From positions 62,001-126,000 of the forward strand of contig NZ_JBGUAU010000004.1 in NCBI RefSeq assembly GCF_041820985.1: a stretch of 64,000 nucleotides of DNA, read 5' to 3'. Positions 1 through 9,042 of the stretch are shown here, one piece after another. The position numbers and the translations under genes were made by a program. A model generated the notes under the pieces. The model worked only from the letters and a program-made list of their open reading frames with translations. It was not told the origin of the DNA and searched no databases. This DNA comes from Evansella sp041820985. Lineage in GTDB: Bacteria > Bacillota > Bacilli > Bacillales > Salisediminibacteriaceae. Every line of letters begins with the position of its first letter. Position 1 is the first letter of the stretch.

Positions 1-1
1 G

Positions 2-52
2 AAATACGGTCTTAAAGCAGCTCGTCGTGCTCCTCAGTTCTCAAAACGTTAA
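2..52 (+). CDS. rpsI: 30S ribosomal protein S9, C-terminal end (partial)
   Basis: The window opens inside a gene whose last codons read KYGLKAARRAPQFSKR followed by TAA. This basic tail ending in FSKR is the characteristic C-terminus of ribosomal protein S9, which reaches the decoding centre of the small subunit. Only 16 residues are visible. The position just before the ybaK-cwlD-salA block agrees with the B. subtilis gene order. Confidence 0.93.
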   Translation, partial: KYGLKAARRAPQFSKR

Positions 53-71
53 TATTGCTATTGTGGAGTTC

Positions 72-108
72 AAGACTCTCAACCATTTATGGTTGGGGGT
101 CTTTTTGT
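72..108 (+). terminator. Rho-independent terminator of rpsI
   Basis: AAGACTCTCAACC pairs with GGTTGGGGGTCTT (two G-T wobbles) around a six-base loop and is followed by a T-rich tract. It ends the ribosomal protein operon 20 bases after the rpsI stop. Confidence 0.9.
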
Positions 109-176
109 TTTGTCGTTTGTTGTGGGAGGGCGCCGAGAGTGTGTTGCGCGACAGTTGGGGTAAGAATAGCTGAAAA

Positions 177-770
177 TTGTCAATCAAGCGCGTGATATTT
201 GACAAAACAGGGTTGAAGAAGTGTTAAATTGTCAATCAAGCGCGTGATATTTGACAAAACCAAGGTGCAGAAGCGATGAGTTGTCAATCAAACGAGTCTT
301 ATTTGACAAAACAGGGTTGAAGAAGTGTTAAATTGTCAATCAAGCGCGTGATATTTGACAAAACCAAGGTGCAGAAGCGATGAGTTGTCAATCAAACGAG
401 TCTTATTTGACAGAACAGGGTTGAAGAAGCGTTAAATTGTCAATCAAGCGCGTGATATTTGACAAAACCAAGGTGCAGAAGCGATGAGTTGTCAATCAAA
501 CGAGTCTTATTTGACAAAACAGGGTTGAAGAAGCGTTAAATTGTCAATCAAGCGCGTGATATTTGACAAAACCAAGGTGCAGAAGCGATGAGTTGTCAAT
601 CAAACGAGTCTTATTTGACAAAACAGGGTTGAAGAAGTGTCATTTTGTCAATCAAACGAGTATTATTTGACAAAACCAAGGTGCAGAAGGGATGAGTTGT
701 CAATCAAGCGCGTCTTATTTGACAAAACTAGGTTGGAGCAGCCTCGAGTTGTCAAGAAAGCGCGGTTAGA
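177..770. repeat. 52-bp tandem repeat array with internal TTGTCAA/TTGACAA arms
   Basis: The word TTGTCAA recurs at 177, 229, 281, 333, 385, 437, 489, 541, 593, 645, 697 and 749, an exact 52-base period. Each complete unit also holds TTGACAA 22 bases after the start, giving an inverted pair around a variable core (AAGCGCGTGAT or AAACGAGTCTT). From 229 to about 644 two unit types alternate, so the higher-order period is 104 bases. The last copies are degenerate. There are no spacers as in CRISPR and no coding frame. It fills the gap between the rpsI terminator and the convergent DUF2254 gene. Confidence 0.95.
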
Positions 771-789
771 AATCCCCTAGCTTCATCAA

Positions 790-2076
790 TCACTTCTCTA
801 ACACAATATCAACTTGCATCAGCATTTTCTTAACTTGTTTGCGATCTAACTCTTCTAGAAGGCTTTCATCAAACTTTCCTGTTACGTACTCTATAAATGC
901 CTTTATCTCCATTCTTATTTTATGACTACTATGGTTGGCAACAAAAATCAGTGTATCCAATATAGCTAAGAGGATAGATACATCTTGTCTTCCATAATGA
1001 CTAATTTGGTAAAAGGTCGTATAGAGTAACTGTTCGGTGCTCTCTTGTTTTTTGATAAGACGATCTCTTTCTTTTTCATCGAGGAAAACGATGTAGTTAC
1101 TTCTTTCATTTAAGGCCTCCGTTAAGGGAGTTCTAAGAAAACGAATACAATCAATTGCTGTGTTAGGGTCATTAATGCCTGGGGAAATAGCTCGTAAGGC
1201 TATTTCTACGATCTTCAGTAAGCAGAATTCAACATCTTGAACGGATGTTCGATCATCCCCTATAGTAATGTAATCATGAATATCAAAATCGATTTTACCT
1301 CCATGGTGGTGTATCGTTAGCAACTTGCTTTTGTTAGTCACATAATGCCCGATGTGCTGATTTAGTTCTATCAGATATCCATTTTCAACGGCTAAAGAGA
1401 ACAATCCTTGAAAATCTATTAGCTGAATATACCCAAAGGTTTTTCCATTCACTTCAAGACTATCAGGATAGTCCACAGATTTGGAGATTATATTGACCGT
1501 TTTAGTCTTGTAGCTTTTATAAGCATCTTTTTCTCTTTGGACTGTATTGATAGCGTCTATGGAAAGTTGATTAAGTAAATTGTTTACTTGGATTGAGGAA
1601 GCCACATTATGTATGAAATAGGCGAAAAATCCTAAGCAAATAAATGCCACGAGCACTCCTATCGTTGCTGATATAACTTCATTATCAATGGTTGAATTTC
1701 TCATGAATAGTAAGGAGAGAATAGAATAAACGAAGCCACCAAGAAAAATTCCCAACACTCGCATGGTAGATGGTTTTGTTAAAAAGCCCTTCAAAATTCT
1801 TGGAGAAAATTGTGACGTATACGTAGTTAAGACAACCATGATCGTTGAAAAGGTTATTGTTGTCATGGTTACTAAAGCTGCAGAAATTGTACCAAGGATA
1901 ACGTGAGCTAAATCTACACTAGTTAATAAATATCTAGGAATATGGTTGTTTAGAAAGTCATTTAATTCTACATCTACATAAATTACTAAAAGTGAAATAG
2001 CGAGTGAAATTATGCAATATACTAAAGGGCGTACCCAGATACTATCTTTCAGTTGTAATGTTATTCTTTTTAACAA
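790..2076 (-). CDS. DUF2254 family membrane protein
   Basis: Predicted 428-residue protein of the DUF2254 family. The N-terminal half has four or so hydrophobic segments (about residues 10-30, 50-75, 100-125, 135-155) with a TTITFSTIMVVLTTYTSQFSP-like stretch typical of the family. The soluble C-terminal half contains the conserved RAISPGINDPNTAIDC motif. The function of the family is unknown. The start is set at the TTG at 2076 because AGGAGAG lies five bases upstream of it; an earlier TTG at 2094 would place that ribosome site inside the gene. It is transcribed convergently with rpsI across the 52-bp array. Confidence 0.85.
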   Translation of the reverse strand: MLKRITLQLKDSIWVRPLVYCIISLAISLLVIYVDVELNDFLNNHIPRYLLTSVDLAHVILGTISAALVTMTTITFSTIMVVLTTYTSQFSPRILKGFLTKPSTMRVLGIFLGGFVYSILSLLFMRNSTIDNEVISATIGVLVAFICLGFFAYFIHNVASSIQVNNLLNQLSIDAINTVQREKDAYKSYKTKTVNIISKSVDYPDSLEVNGKTFGYIQLIDFQGLFSLAVENGYLIELNQHIGHYVTNKSKLLTIHHHGGKIDFDIHDYITIGDDRTSVQDVEFCLLKIVEIALRAISPGINDPNTAIDCIRFLRTPLTEALNERSNYIVFLDEKERDRLIKKQESTEQLLYTTFYQISHYGRQDVSILLAILDTLIFVANHSSHKIRMEIKAFIEYVTGKFDESLLEELDRKQVKKMLMQVDIVLEK

Positions 2077-2303
2077 ATAAATCTCTCCTAACAAGTGCTA
2101 AATCTATTTTAACCATGTTTTTTGTGTGACACTTCTAAAAATTATGACCTAATAAAAATACTTGTTTTGATTCCACCTTATTTTTGCCGTTTTAATTTGC
2201 TTCATACTGTTTGTTGAATAGTCGTGTGAAATAATACTAATTGTATCGTTTCCATGAACATCTTCTTACTAAATTGTGTCTAACTTTCCGTATCTTCTTT
2301 GTA

Positions 2304-2319
2304 TGTGATATTAATCACA
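2304..2319 (+). promoter_or_regulatory. Fnr-type box of the nitrite reductase operon
   Basis: TGTGATATTAATCACA is a perfect TGTGA-N6-TCACA palindrome, the consensus for Bacillus Fnr. Its centre (2311.5) is about 41.5 bases upstream of the start point predicted from the -10 at 2341, the class II activator position. Binding by Fnr is inferred from sequence. Confidence 0.75.
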
Positions 2320-2337
2320 ATGAAACTCTATCCCATG

Positions 2338-2346
2338 TGGTATTTT
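2338..2346 (+). promoter_or_regulatory. Extended -10 element of the nitrite reductase promoter
   Basis: TGGTATTTT gives an extended -10 (TGG plus TATTTT at 2341-2346) with no good -35, as expected for an activator-dependent promoter. Transcription would start near 2353. Confidence 0.5.
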
Positions 2347-2362
2347 AAAAACAGAAAACAAA

Positions 2363-2380
2363 TTGTGAAACTATTCACAA
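2363..2380 (+). promoter_or_regulatory. Rex-type operator overlapping the nasD leader
   Basis: TTGTGAAACTATTCACAA matches the Rex pattern TTGTGAA-N4-TTCACAA in both arms and sits within a 22-base perfect palindrome (2361-2382). It lies about 10-27 bases downstream of the predicted start, where a bound NADH-sensing repressor would block transcription. It also fits TGTGA-N6-TCACA, so a second Fnr site is the alternative. Confidence 0.65.
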
Positions 2381-2401
2381 TTGGGAGAGGGGATCATAGT
2401 G

Positions 2402-4807
2402 ATGAAAAAGCTAGTAATGATCGGTAATGGAATGGCTGGAATACGTTGTTTAGAAGAAATTCTGAAAATTGATAGAGATAGTTTTGAGATTACTGTAATA
2501 GGTGATGAGAAGCATCCTAATTATAATCGCATTATGCTTTCCAATGTTTTACAGGGGAAAACGACATTTGATGAAATAAACATAAACGATTGGAATTGGT
2601 ACGATCAAAATAATGTCACATTACACTCTGGAGAAAGAGTGACGAAAATAGATACAGAAATGAAACATGTGGAAACGGATAAAGGAAATATTGTACCGTA
2701 TGATGAGTTAATTATCGCAACTGGCTCTAGTGCGTTTATTTTACCTTTACCTGGAAAGGATCTAGAAGGAGTAATTGGATTCCGCACAATAGAAGATACA
2801 CAAAAAATGATGGATATAGCAAAAATGAAGAAAAAAGCAGTAGTAATTGGGGGTGGATTACTAGGTCTAGAAGCGGCAAGGGGCTTGATTGATAGAGGGA
2901 TGGAGGTTCATGTTGTTCATCTACTTCCTACATTAATGGAGCAACAGCTAGATGCCGCCGCAGCAAGATTACTAAAAAAAGATTTAGAGGCTCAAGGTAT
3001 GAAGTTTTTAATGGAAAAACAAACAACGGAGATACTAGGAACAGATTATGTTGAAGGCATATCATTCTCCGATGGAACATCGTTGCAATGTGATTTGGTT
3101 GTTATGGCTGTTGGAATTCGCCCGAATATAGCATTGGCAAAAGAAGCGGGATTAGCAACTAATTCTGGTATTATCGTAAATGATTATATGGAAACATCCT
3201 GTCCATCTATTTATGCAGTTGGTGAGTGTGCGGAACATAATGGTATTGCATACGGACTAGTTGCACCATTGTATGAACAAGGTGTGGAGTTAGCGAGATT
3301 TCTCACTCATACTCTCTCAGGGGGATACAAAGGAAGTATTCTGGCCACACAATTAAAAGTAGCAGGCTGTGATTTGTTCTCTGCTGGAAAAATCCATGAG
3401 GATGATGAAACAGAAGCAATTATTGTTCATGATCAATTTGCTAGAGTGTATAAAAAAATTCTCGTAACAGACAAAAAAATCATAGGTATTGTTTTATATG
3501 GAGATGCATCGGATGGGAATCGCTTATTCTCCATGTTAAAAAAGGGAACAGATATAAGTGAATATACAAGCGTATCTGTTATTCAAAAAGCAGGGGAAGT
3601 TGCAAGTGAAGCGGCTATGGTAGCAGAAATGGCAGCTGATGAAACTGTTTGTGGATGTAATGGAATCACAAAAGGCACCATTGTTCAAGCAATCAAAGAG
3701 GAGGAGCTTACCACTTTTGACCAGGTAAAAACGTGTACAAAAGCAGGTGCATCTTGCGGAAAATGTAAAGTAACAGTAGAAGCAATTTTAGCCCATACGT
3801 TAGGAGATAGTTTTGATGCAAGTGCACAGAAAACAGGGATGTGTTCTTGTACAACATTATCAAGAGACGAAGTGGTAGCAGAAATACAAGCAAAAGGACT
3901 ACAACATCCAAGTGAAGTACGTCATGTGTTAGGGTTTACACAATTGGAAGGCTGTTCGAAATGCCGACCTGCATTGAACTACTATATGAGAATGCTATAT
4001 CCAAATGACTATGAAGATGATAAAGCATCGAGGTTCGTGAATGAAAGAATGGAAGGAAATATTCAAAATGATGGAACGTTTTCTGTTATTCCTAGAATGT
4101 ATGGGGGAACAACAACTGCAGATGACCTAATTCGTTTCGGAGAAGTTGCTAAAAAATACGAAGTTCCTTTAGTAAAAATTACTGGCGCATCACGGATTGG
4201 ATTATATGGGGTTAAAAAAGAAGATGTACCTCATGTATGGAAAGACCTTGGTATGAGATCGGGGTATGCATATTCGAAATCACTTCGAAATGTAAAATCT
4301 TGTGTTGGATCCCAATTTTGTCGTTTTGGTACACAAGACTCCTTACAATTAGGAATTGATTTAGAAAAGGCGATTGAGATGGTCGATACTCCACACAAAA
4401 TGAAGATGGGCGTAACTGGTTGTCCACGTAACTGTGCAGAAGTACTTACAAAAGACTTCGGAATTGTCTGTGTGGAAAACGGGTTTCAATTATACTTCGG
4501 TGGTAATGGTGGTACAGAAGTGAGAGAATGTGACTTCTTAACAACGGTAACAACAGAAGAGGAAGTTATCGCATTTGCTAAAGCTTATGTACAATACTAT
4601 CGAAAAACTGGTGTTTATGGAGAACGTACATCTACTTGGACGGAGCGCTTAGGAGTAAACGTCATTGTTGATACGATCATGGACGAGGAAAGAAGAGTAA
4701 CTCTCGTTGAGGAGTTTGACATTGCAAAAGGAACGTATCAGGAAGCGTGGAGTAGTGTTTTAACGAATGATAAGAAACAAAAGCTGTATGAAGTTGCGAG
4801 AGTATAG
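2402..4807 (+). CDS. nasD: Assimilatory-type nitrite reductase [NAD(P)H], large subunit
   Basis: Reduces nitrite to ammonium with NAD(P)H in the cytoplasm. The 801-residue protein has an N-terminal FAD/NAD(P) oxidoreductase module (IGNGMAG near residue 6), a BFD-like [2Fe-2S] segment (CGC...CTKAGASCGKC, about residues 415-460), then a ferredoxin half-domain and a sulphite/nitrite reductase domain. The sirohaem/[4Fe-4S] ligands appear as CVGSQFC near 634 and CPRNC near 674. The ATG at 2402 follows GGAGAGGGG at a good distance; a GTG just before it and a TTG at 2381 are possible but less likely. First gene of nasD-nasE-nasF-nirC. No nitrate reductase gene accompanies it, and the Fnr/Rex-type promoter suggests use in anaerobic nitrite respiration or detoxification. 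Confidence 0.95.
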   Translation: MKKLVMIGNGMAGIRCLEEILKIDRDSFEITVIGDEKHPNYNRIMLSNVLQGKTTFDEININDWNWYDQNNVTLHSGERVTKIDTEMKHVETDKGNIVPYDELIIATGSSAFILPLPGKDLEGVIGFRTIEDTQKMMDIAKMKKKAVVIGGGLLGLEAARGLIDRGMEVHVVHLLPTLMEQQLDAAAARLLKKDLEAQGMKFLMEKQTTEILGTDYVEGISFSDGTSLQCDLVVMAVGIRPNIALAKEAGLATNSGIIVNDYMETSCPSIYAVGECAEHNGIAYGLVAPLYEQGVELARFLTHTLSGGYKGSILATQLKVAGCDLFSAGKIHEDDETEAIIVHDQFARVYKKILVTDKKIIGIVLYGDASDGNRLFSMLKKGTDISEYTSVSVIQKAGEVASEAAMVAEMAADETVCGCNGITKGTIVQAIKEEELTTFDQVKTCTKAGASCGKCKVTVEAILAHTLGDSFDASAQKTGMCSCTTLSRDEVVAEIQAKGLQHPSEVRHVLGFTQLEGCSKCRPALNYYMRMLYPNDYEDDKASRFVNERMEGNIQNDGTFSVIPRMYGGTTTADDLIRFGEVAKKYEVPLVKITGASRIGLYGVKKEDVPHVWKDLGMRSGYAYSKSLRNVKSCVGSQFCRFGTQDSLQLGIDLEKAIEMVDTPHKMKMGVTGCPRNCAEVLTKDFGIVCVENGFQLYFGGNGGTEVRECDFLTTVTTEEEVIAFAKAYVQYYRKTGVYGERTSTWTERLGVNVIVDTIMDEERRVTLVEEFDIAKGTYQEAWSSVLTNDKKQKLYEVARV

Positions 4808-4819
4808 GAGGTTATTTAG

Positions 4820-5137
4820 ATGATTGCGACGAAAGAGCGAATAAAAGTAATGAAGGTAAATGATCTTCCGAAACAAATAGGTAAGGAATTGCATATAAAG
4901 GATAAGTCTATCGCCTTGTTTCACTTAACGAATGGTGAAGTATATGCGATCGGAAGTAGATGTCCACATACTAATGGACCTTTAGCAGAAGGAATTGTCT
5001 CTGGAGACTATGTGTATTGTCCATTGCAGGATTGGAAAGTATCACTTAGAACAGGCGAAGTGCAAAAACCGGATGATGGAAAAGTAGAAACGTATGAAAC
5101 TGAGATATTTAATGACTACGTTTATGTGAAGGTGTAA
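4820..5137 (+). CDS. nasE: Nitrite reductase small subunit (Rieske-fold, NirD/NasE)
   Basis: A 105-residue NirD-type Rieske-fold partner of NasD, 12 bases downstream with a good GGAGG site. The first ligand pair is present (C48-P-H50), and C67 of the second pair is present, but the usual second histidine (CPLH) reads glutamine 70 (CPLQDW). The fold is therefore clear, while [2Fe-2S] binding is doubtful. NirD proteins elsewhere also vary at these ligands, so a structural role with NasD is plausible. Confidence 0.9.
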   Translation: MIATKERIKVMKVNDLPKQIGKELHIKDKSIALFHLTNGEVYAIGSRCPHTNGPLAEGIVSGDYVYCPLQDWKVSLRTGEVQKPDDGKVETYETEIFNDYVYVKV

Positions 5138-5140
5138 ACA

Positions 5141-6562
5141 ATGGGTACAAAAAATGGGTATGTATCTTTTGTGGGAGCAGGCCCTGGTGATATGGGGCTA
5201 GTGACACAAAAGTGTTTGGACAGATTAAACAAAGCAGATGTCATTCTTTATGACCGGTTAGCTAATCCAAGACTACTACGCCATGCAAAAGATACTTGTG
5301 AATTTATATACTGTGGCAAGCTTCCTGATAGACACACGTTAAGACAAGAGAAAATCAATGAGCAGATCATTTACCATGCTTTATCAGGAAAATACGTTGT
5401 TCGTTTAAAAGGGGGAGACCCTTCGATATTTGGGAGAGTGGGAGAAGAAGCGGAAGCTGTTTCAAATTACAACATCCCATTTGAGATTGTTCCTGGAGTA
5501 ACATCAAGCGTTGCTGCTGCGGCCTATGCAGGTATTCCAGTGACACACCGAGATTACAGTAATTGTTTCACGATAAGAACAGGCCATCGTTCCGATAAAA
5601 ATTGCATGTATGATGCCAAAAGTGAAAATCTAGGAGACACGATTGCTTATTATATGGGTGTCAAAAATATAGAGGTAAATTGTAGGCAGTTAATGGATGA
5701 GGGAAAAGATCCAGATACTCCGGTTGCAGTAATAGAGTGGGCAACACTAGGGAAGCAAAGGGTTGCCGTAGCAACCCTTAAAACAATAAGTGATACTATT
5801 GCTAAGGAGGGAATCAAGAACCCAGCTATGACCATTGTTGGTGATGTTGTAAAACTACGTTCGAAATTGTCGTGGTTTGAAAAACAAGAATTCTTTAATA
5901 AAAAGGTACTAATTGTGGACGATACTTCTACTGGTCAAGAGATAGAAGCATATTTTTCAAATAAAGGTGCTGAAGCGTATACAATTCCAACGATATTAAA
6001 AAAGGAACTTGTTTTATCGAAAGAAAAGATAGAGGAGATTATATCATCGGAACAACTTGTTTTTTCAACCGCAGAAACGGTCACTTCATTTTTACAGCAG
6101 TTAGTAAAAAATGACTACACAACTTGGGAATTGCCACGTAAACTTGGTTTTGTAGAGGAGTGTGCGAGTACAGTTTTATCTCAAGTTGGTTTGAAAGGTA
6201 GAAAAGAAATCGAAAGTAAATCTTCAGCTTCAATACTTCAGACAAAACCTGTAGGAAGCATCAGTGGGGGAACATCTAATATTTATTATATACATGAGTT
6301 AGTTCAAGATAATAGATTTACGGAAGTTAATGAGAGGATGTTAAGAGAAGAGGACTGGAATACTGTTATATTTACTACAGAGACGTCTGTGGATTTTTAT
6401 TTAAATGAAAGAAAGCGATTAGGTCTAGAGTACCAATCAACTCCTTTTGCGTATATAGGAGAATCAGTAAAAGAGTATGCTAATGCTCGTGGGGTTCTAT
6501 CAATCGACCAGTCTATCCAATCGGAGTTATGTAATTACTGTATAAGGTGTGAAAAAGAATGA
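5141..6562 (+). CDS. nasF: Uroporphyrinogen-III C-methyltransferase with C-terminal HemD-like domain
   Basis: Makes precorrin-2 from uroporphyrinogen III using SAM, the first step to the sirohaem of NasD. Residues 1-245 are a SUMT domain: VGAGPGD at 10-16, RLKGGDPSIFGR near 87-98, and the GVTSSVAAAAYAGIP stretch. Residues about 245-473 are a second domain resembling uroporphyrinogen-III synthase in length and position but not clearly active. The length (473) is close to that of B. subtilis NasF. It follows nasE after three bases and overlaps nirC by four, so it is translationally coupled. Confidence 0.9.
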   Translation: MGTKNGYVSFVGAGPGDMGLVTQKCLDRLNKADVILYDRLANPRLLRHAKDTCEFIYCGKLPDRHTLRQEKINEQIIYHALSGKYVVRLKGGDPSIFGRVGEEAEAVSNYNIPFEIVPGVTSSVAAAAYAGIPVTHRDYSNCFTIRTGHRSDKNCMYDAKSENLGDTIAYYMGVKNIEVNCRQLMDEGKDPDTPVAVIEWATLGKQRVAVATLKTISDTIAKEGIKNPAMTIVGDVVKLRSKLSWFEKQEFFNKKVLIVDDTSTGQEIEAYFSNKGAEAYTIPTILKKELVLSKEKIEEIISSEQLVFSTAETVTSFLQQLVKNDYTTWELPRKLGFVEECASTVLSQVGLKGRKEIESKSSASILQTKPVGSISGGTSNIYYIHELVQDNRFTEVNERMLREEDWNTVIFTTETSVDFYLNERKRLGLEYQSTPFAYIGESVKEYANARGVLSIDQSIQSELCNYCIRCEKE

Positions 6563-7386
6563 AAGAAGTTATAGTAGGATTTAGTGAAGCGGCTAAAAGT
6601 CGAGTTGATCAATATAATTCAAGTAAAAGTAGGTATTTTGTATCAACGATGCTAGCTGGATTTTTTGTGGGTTTGGGAATTATTCTTATTTTTACAATAG
6701 GTGGTATTCTTGAACCTACTGGTTTTGCAGGTACGAGAATTGTTATGGGAATTTCATTTGGTATTGCCTTAAGCTTAGTATTGATGGCAGGTGCGGACTT
6801 ATTTACTGGGAATAACATGATCATGACGATTGGTACATTAGAGAAAAAAACGACATGGCCTGAGACGTACCGAATATGGACATATAGTTTTTTGGGAAAT
6901 TTCGCGGGTTCCATAGTTGTTGCTGTGTTATATTTTTATTCAGGATTAGCTACAGGTAACACAGCTACTTTTATTACGAATATAGCTAGTGATAAAATGA
7001 CTGCTCCGTTTATGGAATTACTTATTCGCGGTATACTTTGTAATATTCTTGTTTGTTTAGCGATTTGGTGTTCTATGAAATTAAAGAGTGAAACAGCGAA
7101 GTTAGTCATGATTTTCTGGTGCTTGTTTGCTTTTATTACTTCTGGCTTCGAACATAGTATTGCGAATATGACACTTTTCTCCGTTGCTTTACTAGTGCCA
7201 AGTCCTGAGTCAGTTTCTTTGATGGGTATGGGTGCAAATTTAATACCGGTTACTATTGGAAATATGATTGGTGGAATTGTGTTTGTAGGAGCGGCATATT
7301 GGTATAGTATTTCAGCACCAGCAGAGAAAACGAAAGAAAAATTTTCTATTAGTACTAATAAAAACTCTCTAGAAAAAGCACAATAA
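6559..7386 (+). CDS. nirC: Formate/nitrite transporter family channel (NirC-like)
   Basis: A 275-residue FNT-family membrane channel with six hydrophobic segments and the family stretch ADLFTGNNMIM near residue 87. The position after nasDEF and the ATGA overlap with nasF indicate nitrite uptake for the reductase. The C-terminal about 25 residues are hydrophilic and cytoplasmic. Formate transport is the alternative, but no formate-metabolism genes are near. Confidence 0.88.
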   Translation: MKEVIVGFSEAAKSRVDQYNSSKSRYFVSTMLAGFFVGLGIILIFTIGGILEPTGFAGTRIVMGISFGIALSLVLMAGADLFTGNNMIMTIGTLEKKTTWPETYRIWTYSFLGNFAGSIVVAVLYFYSGLATGNTATFITNIASDKMTAPFMELLIRGILCNILVCLAIWCSMKLKSETAKLVMIFWCLFAFITSGFEHSIANMTLFSVALLVPSPESVSLMGMGANLIPVTIGNMIGGIVFVGAAYWYSISAPAEKTKEKFSISTNKNSLEKAQ

Positions 7387-7411
7387 AAGAAACCACCATA
7401 AGATAATAAGG

Positions 7412-7446
7412 AACTCTCAACTAATATAAGTTGAGAGCTTTTTTTA
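7412..7446 (+). terminator. Rho-independent terminator of the nas/nir operon
   Basis: CTCTCAACT pairs perfectly with AGTTGAGAG around a six-base loop, followed by CTTTTTTT. It lies 26 bases after nirC. Confidence 0.92.
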
Positions 7447-7612
7447 TGAAATATAAATTTGAAGAAAATAATATGGCAAGGTCTACTAATGTATGATCAT
7501 TAATTGATTTGTTCTTTACTTTTTATGGCAGTGGAACAGGGATGCTATATGATATAATTACCTAAAATTATATTGGAGAGACTACATTTACACTACAGCT
7601 TGGAGAATTGCT

Positions 7613-8293
7613 ATGAAGAAATTTATTTTTTTATTATTTATACTTAGTTTTATTGGATGTTCTTCAATTTCTGAGGAAGAGGAACCAATGGAAGTAGAGA
7701 CAATGGCCGAACTTCAAGAAGAAGTTTTAAACATTACTATTACAGAGAACCTTCTTTCTTTAGAAAACTCAGAAGAGAGATCAGAAAATATCACACATGT
7801 AGTGATTCATTTTATGAATAACGCATCTAGAAATCAACAAGACCCCTTTAATTTAAAGGAAATTCATTCGATATTTATGGAGTATGGGGTTTCAGCCCAT
7901 TATGTAATCGACAGAGATGGTGAAATCATTCAATTAGTGGAAGAAGGTCGTGTAGCTTATCATGCAGGAGCGGGGTTTCTGTTTGATTATCCCTTGTATG
8001 AAAATAGTTTAAATGCGTATTCAATAGGAATCGAGCTTCTTGCTATAGGAACAGAAGAAGAAATGCTTCCTGTTATGACTAGTGAGGCATACCAAACAAT
8101 TCATCCAGAATTTATTGGATATACAGAGGAGCAATATGTTTCGCTAAATAATTTATTAGAAGTTCTATATGTAAGGTATCCAGATATTAAACAAGATAGA
8201 CGACATATCATTGGTCATGATGAATATGCTCCTGGAAGAAAGCAGGATCCAGGAAGTTTGTTTGATTGGACTAAGATCGGGTTTAGTGAGTAG
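7613..8293 (+). CDS. Lipoprotein N-acetylmuramoyl-L-alanine amidase (Amidase_2)
   Basis: A 226-residue predicted lipoprotein: the lysine-led hydrophobic signal ends in a lipobox with Cys16 (SFIGC). Residues about 50-225 form an Amidase_2 (zinc amidase) domain that cleaves the MurNAc-L-Ala bond of peptidoglycan. Putative zinc ligands are the His of VIHF near 65, the His of IIGH near 200 and the Asp of KQDPG near 212. The start follows GGAG seven bases upstream. TATAAT at 7553-7558 could be its -10, with no convincing -35. It is not part of the B. subtilis order at this place, so this and the nas operon look inserted between rpsI and ybaK. Confidence 0.85.
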   Translation: MKKFIFLLFILSFIGCSSISEEEEPMEVETMAELQEEVLNITITENLLSLENSEERSENITHVVIHFMNNASRNQQDPFNLKEIHSIFMEYGVSAHYVIDRDGEIIQLVEEGRVAYHAGAGFLFDYPLYENSLNAYSIGIELLAIGTEEEMLPVMTSEAYQTIHPEFIGYTEEQYVSLNNLLEVLYVRYPDIKQDRRHIIGHDEYAPGRKQDPGSLFDWTKIGFSE

Positions 8294-8542
8294 TAAACGG
8301 AAATAATGATTTAGTCTAACCTGAAAATACATGTATTATTAGAAGTCATAATATAATGATTTGCTAATTTTATTGGCTTGTATTCCATTTGCTGCTACTT
8401 TCTCTTCGCTTAGTAAGATATCTTTTATACAATAGAATAATTTCCATGGACACAATTCACTATGCGTTCCAAGTATTTGTCCTTATGAAATACTCTAGAC
8501 AATAAACAATAAGAGTAAAAAAAGGACAGAGGCGATGCGGAG

Positions 8543-8980
8543 ATGAACGTGGTAACAGACTTAGGTGAAAGAAGGCGAAAGAAGCAATGGAAATTTGAAC
8601 GGAGTATGCTTCGAACATTATCCATTGATGATATGAGAAAAGATGTACACGATCAATTTTTCCATAATCTCGTGGGTCAGTCAGTTGGTAAACTGTATCT
8701 GATTGATTACTGTCTAGACATTGGAATAGACGCGTATCTTTTAGGCTCAGAATATGGACGTTTTGGTTATTTCGGTGAATCACAAGAACGCGTACAAGAA
8801 CGCTGTAAAGAGGAGCTAGAGACGTATATAGGACAAACAACAAGTCAGTTCTCCTCTTGGTTTTCCTTAACGGAAGAAGAGGAACGGATACAGTGGGAAA
8901 AAAGTAGAGTATTTATTTTACGATGGTGGAATAAGGGCTTCCAAGAAGGCGAGAAAAAATTCCGACTTCGCTTACATTAA
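8543..8980 (+). CDS. ybaK: DUF2521 protein YbaK
   Basis: A 145-residue cytoplasmic protein that I recognise as YbaK (DUF2521) from sequence and from its place directly before cwlD. It is acidic and rich in Trp and Arg towards the C-terminus (ILRWWNKGFQEGEKKFRLRLH-like). Function unknown; the conserved linkage to cwlD suggests a sporulation-associated role, which is inference. The ribosome site (AGAGGCG) is modest. Confidence 0.85.
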   Translation: MNVVTDLGERRRKKQWKFERSMLRTLSIDDMRKDVHDQFFHNLVGQSVGKLYLIDYCLDIGIDAYLLGSEYGRFGYFGESQERVQERCKEELETYIGQTTSQFSSWFSLTEEEERIQWEKSRVFILRWWNKGFQEGEKKFRLRLH

Positions 8981-9042
8981 AACAATCATAAAAAAAGACT
9001 CGTCCCATATATATAGAAAGTAGAACAAAGGGGGACGAGCTT

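Noticed and set aside
177..770. CRISPR array
   Set aside because: The units are contiguous tandem repeats without unique spacers, and no cas genes are in the window. The same applies to the 41-bp array.
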